A stretch of DNA of 13,198 nucleotides from a bacterium (lineage in GTDB: Bacteria; Actinomycetota; Humimicrobiia; Humimicrobiales; Humimicrobiaceae), in the NCBI GenBank assembly GCA_030611285.1, contig JAUWQC010000014.1, forward strand, positions 1 to 13,198. Direction: 5' to 3'. The notes beneath the pieces were generated by a model. That model did not search any database. It was not told the DNA's origin and saw only the letters and a program-made list of their open reading frames with translations. The translations under genes and the position numbers were made by a program. Shown one piece after another: positions 4,389-13,198 of the stretch (positions within the stretch are counted from its first letter, which is position 1; each line of letters begins with the position of its first letter).

Positions 4389-7300
4389 ATGCAAAAAATC
4401 AAAAAAATCCAGAGGTATAATTTTGGCAAAATCCCACAATTAATGGATATGCCTCACCTTCTGGATATACAGAGGAAGTCTTTCCAATGGTTCCTGGAAG
4501 AAGGACTGATGGAAGCTCTAAAGGATATTTCACCCGTTGAAGATTTTACAGGCAATATGTCAATTGAGTTTTCAAACTATAATTTTGATGATGAGAATTC
4601 AGCTCCAGACGAGTGTAAAATGCAGGATATGTCTTATACTGCCCCTTTAAAAGTTCTGACAAGATTTATAAATAAAGAAACGGGTGAAATAAAAGAGCAG
4701 GAAGTCTTTATGGGGGATTTTCCTATGATGACTGAAAGAGGAACTTTTATAATTAATGGAACAGAGAGAGTGGTAGTATCTCAATTAGTCCGTTCTCCGG
4801 GAGTATATTTTGATACAGATATAGATAAGAAGACTGAAATAGACATATATATGTGTAAAGTTATACCTACCAGAGGTTCATGGATTGAGATTGAAACTGA
4901 TAAAAGAAATATTGCCTATGTGAGAATTGATAGAAGAAGAAAGTTTTTACTTACTATTTTCTTAAAATCTGTAGGTTTTGGAAATAATGAAGACCTACTA
5001 AACATTTTTGGGCCATATGATAAAAAAGACTGTATTAAAAACACTCTGGAGAAAGATTTTACCGAAACTGAGGAAGAAGCATTAATTGAGATATATAAAA
5101 AATTAAGACCTGGAGAACCACCAACAGTTGAAAGTTCCAGAAATCTCATAAATTCCTTATTTTTCAATCCAAAAAGATATGATTTTGGAAAAGTAGGGAG
5201 ATATAAAATGGATCAAAAGCTAATGGAGGAAACTGATAAAAATATTTTAGATAAGCTTGATATCATTAATGCCAAAATGGGTATAGATACCAGTCAGAAA
5301 CATATCCTGAATTGTAAGGACATATTCTTAATAGTTAAATATCTGGTTCAACTTATGAGTGGAATAGGTGAAATAGATGATATTGACCACTTTGGTAATA
5401 GAAGAATCAGAAATATTGGGGAGCTCATACAAAATCAAGTAAGGATTGGTCTTTCAAGGATGGAAAGAGTTGTAAAGGAAAGAATGACCACCCAGGATGT
5501 TGATACCATAACCCCAAAATCTTTAATTAATATCAGGCCCCTGGTCGCCAGTCTAAAAGAATTTTTTGGCAGCGGGCAGCTTTCGCAGTTTTTAGATCAA
5601 ACCAATCCTTTAGCTGAAATTACTCATAAAAGGAGGCTAAGTGCTCTTGGTCCTGGTGGACTGAGCAGGGAGAGAGCTGGTTTTGAAGTGAGAGATGTTC
5701 ACTCATCGCACTATGGGAGAATGTGTCCCATAGAAACGCCAGAGGGTCCTAATATTGGACTGATTGGCTCTCTGGCTACCTATGCAAGATTAAATGAGTA
5801 TGGATTTATAGAAGCCCCCTACAGAAGAGTTATTAATAGTAAATTGACCAATAAGGTGGAGTATTTATCTGCAGATAATGAAGAAAATTATGTAATTGCC
5901 CCGGCAACTGCAAAAGTCGGAAAAGACGGTAAATTTCTGGAAGAAAGAGTCATGGCCCGTTCAGGTGATGAAATAGTCACTGTTGAACCGGGCGTGATAG
6001 ATTATGTAGATGTGTCACCAAGGCAAATTTTTAGCGCTGCTGCATCTCTTATACCATTTCTGGAGCACGATGATGCCAATAGAGCATTAATGGGTTCTAA
6101 TATGCAGCGTCAGGCAGTGCCATTAATTGAACCTGAGCCTCCACTGGTAGGTACAGGAATGGAAGAAAAGGTAGCAAGGGATAGTGGAGTACTGGTTCTT
6201 GCCAAAGACGATGGTGTAGTTGAAGAAGTATGCGCAGACCATATTAAGATAAATTACAAGAAAGAAAAGAACTATATTCATAGTTTGTATAAATTTAGAA
6301 GATCAAACCAGGGGACCTGTATAAATCAAAAGCCCGTTGTGGAAGAAAGTGAAAAAGTTAGAAATGGTAGTGTAATTGCAGATGGACCTGCAACCAGTGC
6401 CGGTGAACTGGCGCTGGGTAGGAACTTAAGAGTAGCCTTCATGTCCTGGGAAGGATATAACTATGAGGATGCAATTATTATTTCAGAGAGGTTGGTAATA
6501 GAAGATATCCTATCTTCTATTCATATTTCAAAACAGCAAGTAGAAGCCAGGACCACAAAGCTTGGAGCGGAAGAGATAACCAGGGATATACCAGGTATAG
6601 GGGAGGAAGCTTTAAAATATTTAGATGAACGTGGAATTATAAGTATTGGAGCTGAGGTAAAACCAGGAGATATACTGATTGGCAAGATAACACCAAAGGG
6701 TGAAACAGAGCTTACGGCAGAAGAAAAATTGTTGAGGGCAATTTTTGGCGAAAAAGCAAGGGAAGTAAGAGAGAGCTCCCTTAAAGTGCCTCATGGTGGA
6801 GGCGGGAAAGTTTTAGATGTACAGCTATTTTCCAGAAAAAAGGGACACGACCTTCCACCAGGAGTAAATGAGCTTGTCAGAGTATTCATTGCAGAGAAAA
6901 GAAAGATTTCCATTGGTGATAAGCTCGCAGGGAGACATGGTAATAAAGGAGTCATATCGGTAATTCTTCCTGAAGAAGATATGCCTTATACTGAAGAGGG
7001 TGAACCAATAGATATAATATTTAATCCTCTGGGGGTTCCTTCAAGAATGAATGTAGGTCAGCTGCTGGAATGTCATCTTGGCTGGGCAGCTTATGAAGGA
7101 TGGAATAATAAAAAGGAGAATAGTAGCAGCAACGGTCCTGTCTATGTTGCAACACCTATTTTTGAGGGAGCAAAAGAAGAGGATGTAGTAAAATTGCTAA
7201 AGATGGCTAATCTCCCCCGGAGCGGAAAAACTGCTTTGTATGATGGCCGGAGTGGAGAGAAACTATCTGATAATATTACTATAGGTTATATATATGTAAT

Positions 7301-7847
7301 GAAATTGCTTCATCTGGTAGATGACAAGATTCATGCAAGATCTACCGGTCCATATTCTTTAGTTACCCAGCAGCCACTGGGCGGTAAGGCACAATTTGGT
7401 GGTCAGAGATTTGGAGAAATGGAAGTGTGGGCATTGGAGGCTTATGGTGCTGCTTATGCGTTGCAGGAAATGCTTACTATAAAGTCAGATGATGTAACAG
7501 GACGTGTGAAGACCTATGAAGCAATCGTAAAAGGTGAAAATATAGAGAAGCCGGGAATTCCGGAATCATTTAAGGTGCTTATAAAAGAAATGCAGAGCCT
7601 GGCACTTGATGTGGAGGTATTATCAGAAGAAGGGAAGGAAGTAAAAGTATTGAGAGCTGAAGATGAGATTATGAAAACTGTGGAGGATTTAGGAATTGAT
7701 CTTAAGGAAGAGAAAGATCTGGAAGACGGGAAAGTGAAGGAAACTATAGGAAAGGATGAAAAAATAAAGAGAAAGAAATCAGAAGAGGAGAAAGAAGAAA
7801 GCAACACTAAAGTGTCCAAAAAGAAAAAGGTAAGAAGTAAAAAATAA
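4389..7847 (+). CDS. rpoB: DNA-directed RNA polymerase subunit beta
   Basis: RpoB forms one pincer of RNA polymerase and much of the active site. The ATG at 4389 has GAGGAG (4374-4379) as ribosome-binding site. Landmarks in order: N-terminal [16 protein letters not shown]; protrusion and lobe with [20 protein letters not shown]; rifampicin region from residue 394 ([20 protein letters not shown]), keeping the Gln, Asp, His, Arg and Ser residues usually changed in resistance; the fork block [19 protein letters not shown]; the flap with [20 protein letters not shown]; active-site lysines K845 and K853 in [15 protein letters not shown]; and the C-terminal clamp [20 protein letters not shown]. It lacks the flap-region insertion of proteobacteria. 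The 1152 residues include a 64-residue charged tail (1089-1152) ending KKKKVRSKK. RpoC follows after 55 bases. Confidence 0.97.
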   Translation: MQKIKKIQRYNFGKIPQLMDMPHLLDIQRKSFQWFLEEGLMEALKDISPVEDFTGNMSIEFSNYNFDDENSAPDECKMQDMSYTAPLKVLTRFINKETGEIKEQEVFMGDFPMMTERGTFIINGTERVVVSQLVRSPGVYFDTDIDKKTEIDIYMCKVIPTRGSWIEIETDKRNIAYVRIDRRRKFLLTIFLKSVGFGNNEDLLNIFGPYDKKDCIKNTLEKDFTETEEEALIEIYKKLRPGEPPTVESSRNLINSLFFNPKRYDFGKVGRYKMDQKLMEETDKNILDKLDIINAKMGIDTSQKHILNCKDIFLIVKYLVQLMSGIGEIDDIDHFGNRRIRNIGELIQNQVRIGLSRMERVVKERMTTQDVDTITPKSLINIRPLVASLKEFFGSGQLSQFLDQTNPLAEITHKRRLSALGPGGLSRERAGFEVRDVHSSHYGRMCPIETPEGPNIGLIGSLATYARLNEYGFIEAPYRRVINSKLTNKVEYLSADNEENYVIAPATAKVGKDGKFLEERVMARSGDEIVTVEPGVIDYVDVSPRQIFSAAASLIPFLEHDDANRALMGSNMQRQAVPLIEPEPPLVGTGMEEKVARDSGVLVLAKDDGVVEEVCADHIKINYKKEKNYIHSLYKFRRSNQGTCINQKPVVEESEKVRNGSVIADGPATSAGELALGRNLRVAFMSWEGYNYEDAIIISERLVIEDILSSIHISKQQVEARTTKLGAEEITRDIPGIGEEALKYLDERGIISIGAEVKPGDILIGKITPKGETELTAEEKLLRAIFGEKAREVRESSLKVPHGGGGKVLDVQLFSRKKGHDLPPGVNELVRVFIAEKRKISIGDKLAGRHGNKGVISVILPEEDMPYTEEGEPIDIIFNPLGVPSRMNVGQLLECHLGWAAYEGWNNKKENSSSNGPVYVATPIFEGAKEEDVVKLLKMANLPRSGKTALYDGRSGEKLSDNITIGYIYVMKLLHLVDDKIHARSTGPYSLVTQQPLGGKAQFGGQRFGEMEVWALEAYGAAYALQEMLTIKSDDVTGRVKTYEAIVKGENIEKPGIPESFKVLIKEMQSLALDVEVLSEEGKEVKVLRAEDEIMKTVEDLGIDLKEEKDLEDGKVKETIGKDEKIKRKKSEEEKEESNTKVSKKKKVRSKK

Positions 7848-7853
7848 AATAAT

Positions 7854-7877
7854 GATTAGTATTGCTTAAGACTAATC
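7854..7877 (+). other. 7-bp stem-loop between rpoB and rpoC
   Basis: GATTAGT (7854-7860) and ACTAATC (7871-7877) are complementary around a 10-base loop, 10 bases before the rpoC ribosome-binding site. There is no T run after it. It may be an mRNA stability or processing hairpin, or chance. Confidence 0.4.
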
Positions 7878-7902
7878 TAATTAATTTGGAGGGATTTTGT
7901 AA

Positions 7903-10900
7903 ATGGTTGTAAGTATAGATGTAAATAATTTTGATGCTTTAAAAATTGGGCTTGTTTCACCAGAAAAAATTAGATCGTGGTCCAATGGCGAGGTTAAAAA
8001 GCCTGAAACTATAAATTATAGGACATTAAAGCCGGAAAAAGATGGGCTATTCTGTGAGAGAATTTTTGGCCCCACCAAAGACTGGGAATGTTACTGCGGG
8101 AAATATAAAAGGGTGAGATTCAAGGGAATAATTTGTGAGAGATGCGGGGTTGAAGTAACCAGATCTAATGTAAGAAGGGAAAGAATGGGGCATATTGAGC
8201 TTGCATCTCCGGTTTCACATATATGGTTTTTCAAAGGAGTTCCCAGCAGGATGGGATATGTTCTGGATATCAGCCCCAAGGATTTGGAAAAAGTTCTCTA
8301 CTTTGATTCCTATATTATAACCAGTATCAACAGAGAGAAAATAGCTGCTGAAGAGGAGGAAATCAAAAAGTTAAACCAGAAGGCTCTGGACAGGGCAAAG
8401 GAATTGCACCAGCTGAGACTGGAAGAATTAAAATTAAATAGAGATAATTTTATAAGTGAAAATAATAAAATTGGTGATAAGGAAAGTTTAATTGAAGTTC
8501 GGCAAAAAAATAAGAAAGTAGATGAAAATGATATAGATGGTAAGACTGGAGAGAAAAAAATTCCTGAATTGGATTTAGAGGTAAAGAAAGCGAAAATGTT
8601 AAAAGAGACAGAGATGCTCCTGGAAGAAGAGGAGGAAATATATCAGGAAGAAATTGATCTGATAAAAAGAGCTGATACTTTTTTCTTTAATTTAGAGGAA
8701 AAGATGCTGGTCTCTGACGAAGCTCTGTTTAAGAAAATGAAAGAAATTTATGGACGGTATTTTAAAGGTGGAATGGGGGCAGAGGCTGTAAAAGAACTAC
8801 TGAAAAATATTGATTGCAAAAAAGAAGTCGAGGACCTTAAGGAAACTGTGAAGAAGTCCAAAGGTCAGAAAAGAAGCAGGAGTATAAAGAGACTAAAAAT
8901 ATTATCTTCACTTATGAAATTTGACAATAAGGCTGAATATATGGTTCTGGATATACTTCCCGTAATTCCCCCGGACTTGAGGCCAATGGTTCAGTTGGAT
9001 GGTGGAAGGTTTGCCACATCTGATTTGAATGACCTGTACAGAAGAGTTATTAATAGAAATAACAGGCTTAAGAAACTACTAGAACTGGATGCCCCTGAAA
9101 TAATTATTAACAATGAAAAGAGAATGCTTCAGGAAGCCGTTGATGCACTTTTTGATAATGGAAGAAGAGGCCGGGCTGTAGTTGGTGCTGGAAACAGGCC
9201 ACTTAAGTCTTTAAGTGATATGCTTAAGGGCAAACAGGGTAGATTCAGACAGAACCTTTTAGGTAAAAGGGTGGATTATTCAGGGAGATCGGTTATTGTA
9301 GTTAATCCTAATCTTAAGCTGGAACAGTGTGGGCTTCCAAAGAAAATAGCTTTGGAACTATTCAAGCCCTTTGTTATGAAGAAATTAGTTGATGAGGGAT
9401 TTGCCCAGAATATAAAGAGTGCCAAGACTATGGTAGAGAAAGAAAGTAATGAAGTCTGGGATATATTAGAAGAGGTAATTAAAAATCATCCTGTCCTGCT
9501 TAACCGTGCACCGACACTTCACCGGCTTGGTATACAAGCGTTTATGCCTGTACTGATAGAGGGTAAGGCTATACAAATTCATCCTATGGTTTGTACTGCA
9601 TTTAATGCAGATTTTGATGGCGACCAGATGGCTGTTCATGTACCTTTATCAAATGAGGCAAAAGCTGAAGCAATGATTTTAATGCTGTCTGTAAATAATA
9701 TATTATCTCCTGCAAACGGCCAACCGATTGTTGTTCCTTCTCAAGATATGATTCTGGGAATATATTATTTGACTTCAGAAAGAGAAAAATCAGAAGGAAA
9801 GGAGAGATTTTATAATAATTCACAGGATGCTATTTTAGATTTTGATTATGGTTTTATATCTTTGCATACGCCTATTAAAGTGAAAATTGAGGAGAAAGTA
9901 ATCAAGACCACAGTTGGAAGAATAATATTTAACGAATCGCTGCCTGAGGATTACAAATTTATTAATAAAGAAATATCCAAAAAAGAACTTATTAATATTA
10001 TTGCTGAATGCATCAACAAATTTCCTCAAAATGTTGTTACTGAGGCACTGGATGCTATTAAACAAACAGGATTTAAATATGCCACCAGGTCAGGTATTAC
10101 TATAGGAATAGATGATATAGATGTACCACCTGAAAAAGCCAGGATTTTAAGCAGTGTGGAGAAAAAAGTTGAAAGAATTGAGGATTATTACAGGCAAGGT
10201 TTGATAACAGAATTTGAAAAACATCAAGCATTGATACAAACATGGTCACAGGCTAATGAAAGCGTAGCTAGCGCTATGGAAAAGAATTTTAACAAATTTA
10301 ATTCGGTTTATATGATGGCTACATCCGGTGCTAGAGGAAATATAAAACAGCTCCGTCAGTTAGCAGGTATGAGAGGACTGGTAGCAAATGCTAGAGGAGA
10401 TATTATAGAGAGTCCTATCAAATCTAACTTTAGAGAGGGACTTACGGTTTTAGAATATTTTATTTCCACCCATGGTGCCAGACAGGGACTTGCAGATACT
10501 GCACTACGAACTGCAGATTCGGGATATCTGACCAGACGGCTGGTTGATGTTGCACAGGATACTATGGTAAAAATTAATGACTGCGAGACCGAGGATGGTG
10601 TAAATCTTTATGTTTTAACTCTTGAGGGAGAACCTAATATTAATTTAATAGGAAGAACCTGCCTGGGAGATGTTAATAATCCTAATACTAAAAAGAATAT
10701 AATAAAAGGTGGTGAAGAAATTACTGAAAAGCACCTGCAGAAGTTCATACATGCCAATATTGAGAGCGTAAAAGTGCGTTCAGTTATGGCTTGCAAAGTA
10801 GAATCCGGAGTTTGCCAGAAATGCTATGGAAGAGATCTTGCTACTGGCAAAGTGGTTGAAATTGGAGAAGCGGTAGGGATTATAGCAGCGCAATCTATTG

Positions 10901-12102
10901 GGGAGCCAGGCACACAGCTGACTATGCGTACTTTCCATACAGGTGGAGTAGCAAGTACTGTAATCCAGAAGTTTATAAAATCGCCAGTTAAGGGAAAGCT
11001 TATATTCAGTAAAGAATTGTTATCTGAGCTTAATATTAAAAAAGCCGACCTCACCGAGAAGGATACCAGCGAGGTTATTGAGATAAATATAGAACATATT
11101 CCACATAAATTAATTTTCCAGGTTCAGATGGAGAGAGGAGATATTGTAGATGTAATTATTCCTAAAGGAGAAATACTCAATATAAATAAAAAAGTAAATG
11201 TTGAGGTTGGAGAGGTTTTCGCTAAACTGATTCTTACTGCTAAGAGAAAAAAACATGTTCACAAGCATGAAAAAACTTTTGAGGGTCTTGATATTACCAG
11301 CGGTCTACCCCGGGTAGTAGAATTATTCGAAGCCAGAACGCCTAAAGAACATTCGTTTATAGCAGAGATATCAGGAAAGGTTGAAATTGAAGATGTAGAT
11401 TCTAGATTTAGAATGCTTACCATAAGGAGTAAAGATGGCAAGCAGGAAAATGTTTACCAGATCCCGATTAGAGCAAGATTAAGGGTTAAAAACGGAGATA
11501 AGATTTCTGCAGGAGATCAATTGACTGATGGACCAAGAAATCCTCATGATATATTAAGAATTAACGGAATTAAGGAATGCGAACAATATTTGGTAAAAGA
11601 GGTACAGAATGTATATAGAGCCCAGGGTGTGGATATAAATGATAAACATATAGAAGTAATAGTCAGACAAATGCTGAAGAAGGTTACCATAATTGATCCT
11701 GGAGATAGTAATTTTCTTCCAGGGCAGCTTGTAGGCAGGCTCTATTATGAAAAAGAGAATAACAAATTAATTTCTAATATGAAAGTACCAGCAACAGCTG
11801 TTCAAGATTTGATGGGTATAACCAAAGCTTCGCTGGCGACTGATAGTTTTCTTTCAGCTGCATCATTTCAGGAAACTACCAGAGTGCTAACAGATGCAGC
11901 TTTGGAGAATAAAATAGATAGATTATCTGGACTAAAGGAGAATGTAATATTAGGTAGAGCTATACCGGCAGGAACGGGTATGAGCAGCTATAGGGACTAT
12001 CAATTAGATTACCCTGGCTATAAGGAGGACAATAAAGATGAGATAGAAATCCTTCAGGAACCAGAAGGGGATGAAGAAAAAGAAATAGAAATTAATATCT
12101 AA
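7903..12102 (+). CDS. rpoC: DNA-directed RNA polymerase subunit beta'
   Basis: RpoC holds the catalytic Mg2+ and the clamp. The ATG at 7903 has GGAGGG (7888-7893). The N-terminal zinc ribbon has C63, C65, C78 and C81. A Lys/Glu-rich, probably coiled-coil insertion spans about 144-262. The switch/lid region includes [20 protein letters not shown]. Catalytic NADFDGDQ is at 568-575 (D570, D572, D574). The second zinc site is C894, C964, C971 and C974. The bridge helix and trigger loop include [18 protein letters not shown] (to G1015). Next comes an insertion of about 110 residues (1018-1129), placed like the SI3 domain of E. coli, before [16 protein letters not shown]. The C-terminus has [17 protein letters not shown] and then an acidic tail. 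All catalytic and zinc residues are present. At 1399 residues it resembles E. coli in length, but the length is distributed differently. Confidence 0.97.
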   Translation: MVVSIDVNNFDALKIGLVSPEKIRSWSNGEVKKPETINYRTLKPEKDGLFCERIFGPTKDWECYCGKYKRVRFKGIICERCGVEVTRSNVRRERMGHIELASPVSHIWFFKGVPSRMGYVLDISPKDLEKVLYFDSYIITSINREKIAAEEEEIKKLNQKALDRAKELHQLRLEELKLNRDNFISENNKIGDKESLIEVRQKNKKVDENDIDGKTGEKKIPELDLEVKKAKMLKETEMLLEEEEEIYQEEIDLIKRADTFFFNLEEKMLVSDEALFKKMKEIYGRYFKGGMGAEAVKELLKNIDCKKEVEDLKETVKKSKGQKRSRSIKRLKILSSLMKFDNKAEYMVLDILPVIPPDLRPMVQLDGGRFATSDLNDLYRRVINRNNRLKKLLELDAPEIIINNEKRMLQEAVDALFDNGRRGRAVVGAGNRPLKSLSDMLKGKQGRFRQNLLGKRVDYSGRSVIVVNPNLKLEQCGLPKKIALELFKPFVMKKLVDEGFAQNIKSAKTMVEKESNEVWDILEEVIKNHPVLLNRAPTLHRLGIQAFMPVLIEGKAIQIHPMVCTAFNADFDGDQMAVHVPLSNEAKAEAMILMLSVNNILSPANGQPIVVPSQDMILGIYYLTSEREKSEGKERFYNNSQDAILDFDYGFISLHTPIKVKIEEKVIKTTVGRIIFNESLPEDYKFINKEISKKELINIIAECINKFPQNVVTEALDAIKQTGFKYATRSGITIGIDDIDVPPEKARILSSVEKKVERIEDYYRQGLITEFEKHQALIQTWSQANESVASAMEKNFNKFNSVYMMATSGARGNIKQLRQLAGMRGLVANARGDIIESPIKSNFREGLTVLEYFISTHGARQGLADTALRTADSGYLTRRLVDVAQDTMVKINDCETEDGVNLYVLTLEGEPNINLIGRTCLGDVNNPNTKKNIIKGGEEITEKHLQKFIHANIESVKVRSVMACKVESGVCQKCYGRDLATGKVVEIGEAVGIIAAQSIGEPGTQLTMRTFHTGGVASTVIQKFIKSPVKGKLIFSKELLSELNIKKADLTEKDTSEVIEINIEHIPHKLIFQVQMERGDIVDVIIPKGEILNINKKVNVEVGEVFAKLILTAKRKKHVHKHEKTFEGLDITSGLPRVVELFEARTPKEHSFIAEISGKVEIEDVDSRFRMLTIRSKDGKQENVYQIPIRARLRVKNGDKISAGDQLTDGPRNPHDILRINGIKECEQYLVKEVQNVYRAQGVDINDKHIEVIVRQMLKKVTIIDPGDSNFLPGQLVGRLYYEKENNKLISNMKVPATAVQDLMGITKASLATDSFLSAASFQETTRVLTDAALENKIDRLSGLKENVILGRAIPAGTGMSSYRDYQLDYPGYKEDNKDEIEILQEPEGDEEKEIEINI

Positions 12103-12146
12103 AATATAAGTAAAAAAATACTATAAAATAGCCATTTTTTTATATT
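12103..12146 (+). terminator. AT-only hairpin after rpoC, weak terminator candidate
   Basis: AAAAAAAT (12112-12119) and ATTTTTTT (12134-12141) can pair, with an inner CTAT/ATAG (12121-12124 / 12128-12131). The T7 on the right arm would double as a U tract. The stem has almost no GC, so it would be weak as an intrinsic terminator. It starts right after the rpoC stop. Confidence 0.3.
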
Positions 12147-12173
12147 GACATTTTAATTTTTAGATGATAATCT
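12145..12173 (+). promoter_or_regulatory. Promoter of the rpsL-rpsG-fusA (str) operon
   Basis: TTGACA (12145-12150), a 17-base spacer, then TAATCT (12168-12173) preceded by TG at 12165-12166 (TGaTAATCT, extended -10). The -35 is perfect and spacing is ideal. Transcription would begin near 12180, about 80 bases before rpsL. This is the best promoter candidate in the window. Confidence 0.65.
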
Positions 12174-12216
12174 CTTTTTTCGTGTCTTCAAAAAAGGTTA
12201 TCATTAATCATTTTTT
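12164..12216 (+). terminator. Hairpin plus T run between rpoC and rpsL, probable rpoBC terminator
   Basis: ATGATAA (12164-12170) pairs with TTATCAT (12198-12204), and CTTTTTT (12174-12180) with AAAAAAG (12190-12196), around a 9-base loop and a small internal loop. Six T's follow at 12211-12216. The hairpin contains the -10 of the rpsL promoter in its 5' arm, so it forms only in transcripts arriving from rpoC. Confidence 0.5.
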
Positions 12217-12259
12217 GTTGTGGTAGTATTGTTAAATTGAGCTAGAGGATAGGGTATTT

Positions 12260-12631
12260 ATGCCTACTATAAGTCAACTGGTTAAAAAAGGAAGAAAAAG
12301 ATTAAAAAAGAAAAAGAAAACACCTGCTCTTCAGGGAAATCCTTTAAGAAGAGGTGTATGTATTAGAGTATATACTTCTACTCCCAAGAAGCCGAATTCA
12401 GCGCTGCGAAAAGTAGCTAGAGTAAGGCTTACAAATGGAGCTGAGGTTACAGCATATATACCAGGAATTGGTCATAATCTACAGGAGCACTCTATAGTAT
12501 TAGTAAGAGGCGGTAGAGTAAAAGATCTCCCTGGGGTGAGATATAAGATTGTCAGGGGCACGTTAGATACTGCAGGGGTTGAAGATAGAAAATCTTCACG
12601 CTCGAGGTATGGATCTAAGAAGCCAAAGTAA
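12260..12631 (+). CDS. rpsL: 30S ribosomal protein S12
   Basis: S12 lies at the decoding centre and affects accuracy; it is the main site of streptomycin-resistance changes. The ATG at 12260 has AGAGGA (12244-12249) as ribosome-binding site. The 123-residue protein begins [20 protein letters not shown] and contains the signature [20 protein letters not shown], then [20 protein letters not shown] followed by PGVRYK. Both lysines linked to streptomycin sensitivity (in TPKKPNS and GRVKDLPG) are present, as is the Asp that RimO methylthiolates in many bacteria. The stretch of seven K/R after residue 10 is more basic than usual. It is first in the str operon, behind its own promoter. Confidence 0.97.
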   Translation: MPTISQLVKKGRKRLKKKKKTPALQGNPLRRGVCIRVYTSTPKKPNSALRKVARVRLTNGAEVTAYIPGIGHNLQEHSIVLVRGGRVKDLPGVRYKIVRGTLDTAGVEDRKSSRSRYGSKKPK

Positions 12632-12649
12632 TTTATGAGGAGTTAATAA

Positions 12650-13120
12650 ATGCCAAGAAAAGGAAAACCTCCGAAAAGGAAAATAAAGACAGATCCTGTT
12701 TATAAAAGCAGGGTTGTATCTCAACTGATTAACAAGGTTCTGACAGATGGTAAAAAAAGTATTGCTGAGGATATAGTATATAAGAGTCTGAGAATTCTGG
12801 GAGAAAGGACCAAAGAAAATCCATTAGAGATACTGGATAAATGTCTTGATAATGTAAGGCCTGTGCTGGAGGTAAAACCAAGAAGAGTTGGCGGAGCTAC
12901 TTATCAGGTACCGGTGGAAGTCTCTGCGGAAAGAGCAAATACGCTGGCTATTAGATGGATAGTTGATTTTGCAGGCAGAAGGAAGGAAAAGACTATGGCT
13001 GCAAGGTTATCTGCCGAGATTTTAGATGGTGCCAGTAATACTGGAAGCAGTATTAAAAAGAAAGAAGATTTACATAAGATGGCTGAGGCAAACAAGGCTT
13101 TTGCGCACTATAGGTGGTAG
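12650..13120 (+). CDS. rpsG: 30S ribosomal protein S7
   Basis: S7 binds the 3' major domain of 16S rRNA, starts assembly of the 30S head, and in some bacteria represses this operon. The ATG at 12650 has GAGGAG (12637-12642). The protein starts [18 protein letters not shown] and has the family blocks [38 protein letters not shown], and the end of the rRNA/E-site region [16 protein letters not shown], finishing [13 protein letters not shown]. At 156 residues the length is standard. It follows rpsL by 18 bases and precedes fusA by 15 bases. No special S7-binding structure was recognised in these short gaps. Confidence 0.97.
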   Translation: MPRKGKPPKRKIKTDPVYKSRVVSQLINKVLTDGKKSIAEDIVYKSLRILGERTKENPLEILDKCLDNVRPVLEVKPRRVGGATYQVPVEVSAERANTLAIRWIVDFAGRRKEKTMAARLSAEILDGASNTGSSIKKKEDLHKMAEANKAFAHYRW

Positions 13121-13135
13121 TGTAGGTGACTATAT

Positions 13136-13198
13136 ATGGCTAGACAAGTTTCATTAAAAAATACAAGAAATATAGGTATAACTGCTCACATAGATGCA
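13136..13198 (+). CDS. fusA: Elongation factor G, N-terminal fragment
   Basis: These are the first 21 codons of EF-G, the GTPase that drives ribosomal translocation. The window ends inside the gene. ATG 13136 has AGGTGA (13124-13129) six bases upstream. The sequence MARQVSLKNTRNIGITAHID-A stops just at the P-loop (AHIDAGKTT in the family). IGITAHIDA after a basic N-terminus separates EF-G from EF-Tu (HVDHGKTT). Position after rpsG in the str operon agrees. Confidence 0.95.
   Translation, partial: MARQVSLKNTRNIGITAHIDA

Noticed and set aside
4220..4429. Antisense 69-codon frame in the rplL-rpoB spacer
   Set aside because: It has no ATG start (it opens with TTG), overlaps the rpoB start, and its hydrophobic/lysine content is what AT-rich sequence gives by chance.
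5568..5650. Threonine and alanine in the RpoB rifampicin region (in place of E. coli N518 and S522) as resistance changes
   Set aside because: Both residues are normal in Bacillus-type RpoB, and the classic resistance positions (D516, H526 and S531 equivalents) are unchanged.
7514..7819. Antisense serine/phenylalanine-rich frame opposite the RpoB tail
   Set aside because: It is the shadow of a K/E-rich coding stretch and shows no independent coding signal.

Overview
The window is chromosomal housekeeping sequence from an AT-rich bacterium. It carries the translation/transcription supercluster in the order tuf (3' end) - rpmG - tRNA-Trp - secE - nusG - rplK - rplA - rplJ - rplL - rpoB - rpoC - rpsL - rpsG - fusA (5' end), all on the + strand. 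Shine-Dalgarno sites, TTG starts (rpmG, rplA) and heavy use of AGA, AGG and ATA codons fit an AT-rich, probably uncultured lineage. RpoB is the compact form without the flap-region insertion of proteobacteria, with a Gram-positive-like rifampicin pocket. RpoC has a long charged insertion after its N-terminal zinc ribbon, as in Actinobacteria and Chloroflexi, plus a roughly 110-residue insertion in the trigger loop, which classical Gram-positives lack. I cannot name the phylum; a deep-branching candidate phylum of the Atribacterota type, or an AT-rich deep actinobacterial line, are guesses only.

Layout. 1-640: the end of EF-Tu, a promoter, L33, tRNA-Trp, then a GC-rich structured segment bounded by two exact 22-bp copies of the tRNA 3' end. 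640-4105: SecE, NusG and ribosomal proteins L11, L1, L10 and L7/L12, with an L10-type leader before rplJ that shows mutually exclusive antiterminator and terminator-like hairpins. L7/L12 has an unusual 74-residue Lys/Glu-rich N-terminal extension built partly of four 10-residue repeats. 4106-4388: a 283-bp gene-free spacer with a candidate rpoB promoter and hairpins. 4389-12102: rpoB and rpoC. 12103-12259: a spacer where a terminator-like hairpin overlaps a good promoter for the str operon. 12260-13198: rpsL, rpsG and the start of fusA.

How it works together. The genes supply the protein-export channel (SecE), the elongation factor NusG that binds the RNA polymerase encoded downstream, the L11/L1 and L10-L12 stalks that recruit translation GTPases, the two large RNA polymerase subunits, two 30S proteins and the GTPases EF-Tu and EF-G. 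The L10 leader probably matches stalk and polymerase expression to free L10. The gene set is ordinary. The unusual items are the tRNA-tail insert, the extended L7/L12, the RpoC insertions with charged RpoB/RpoC tails, and the regulatory spacers.
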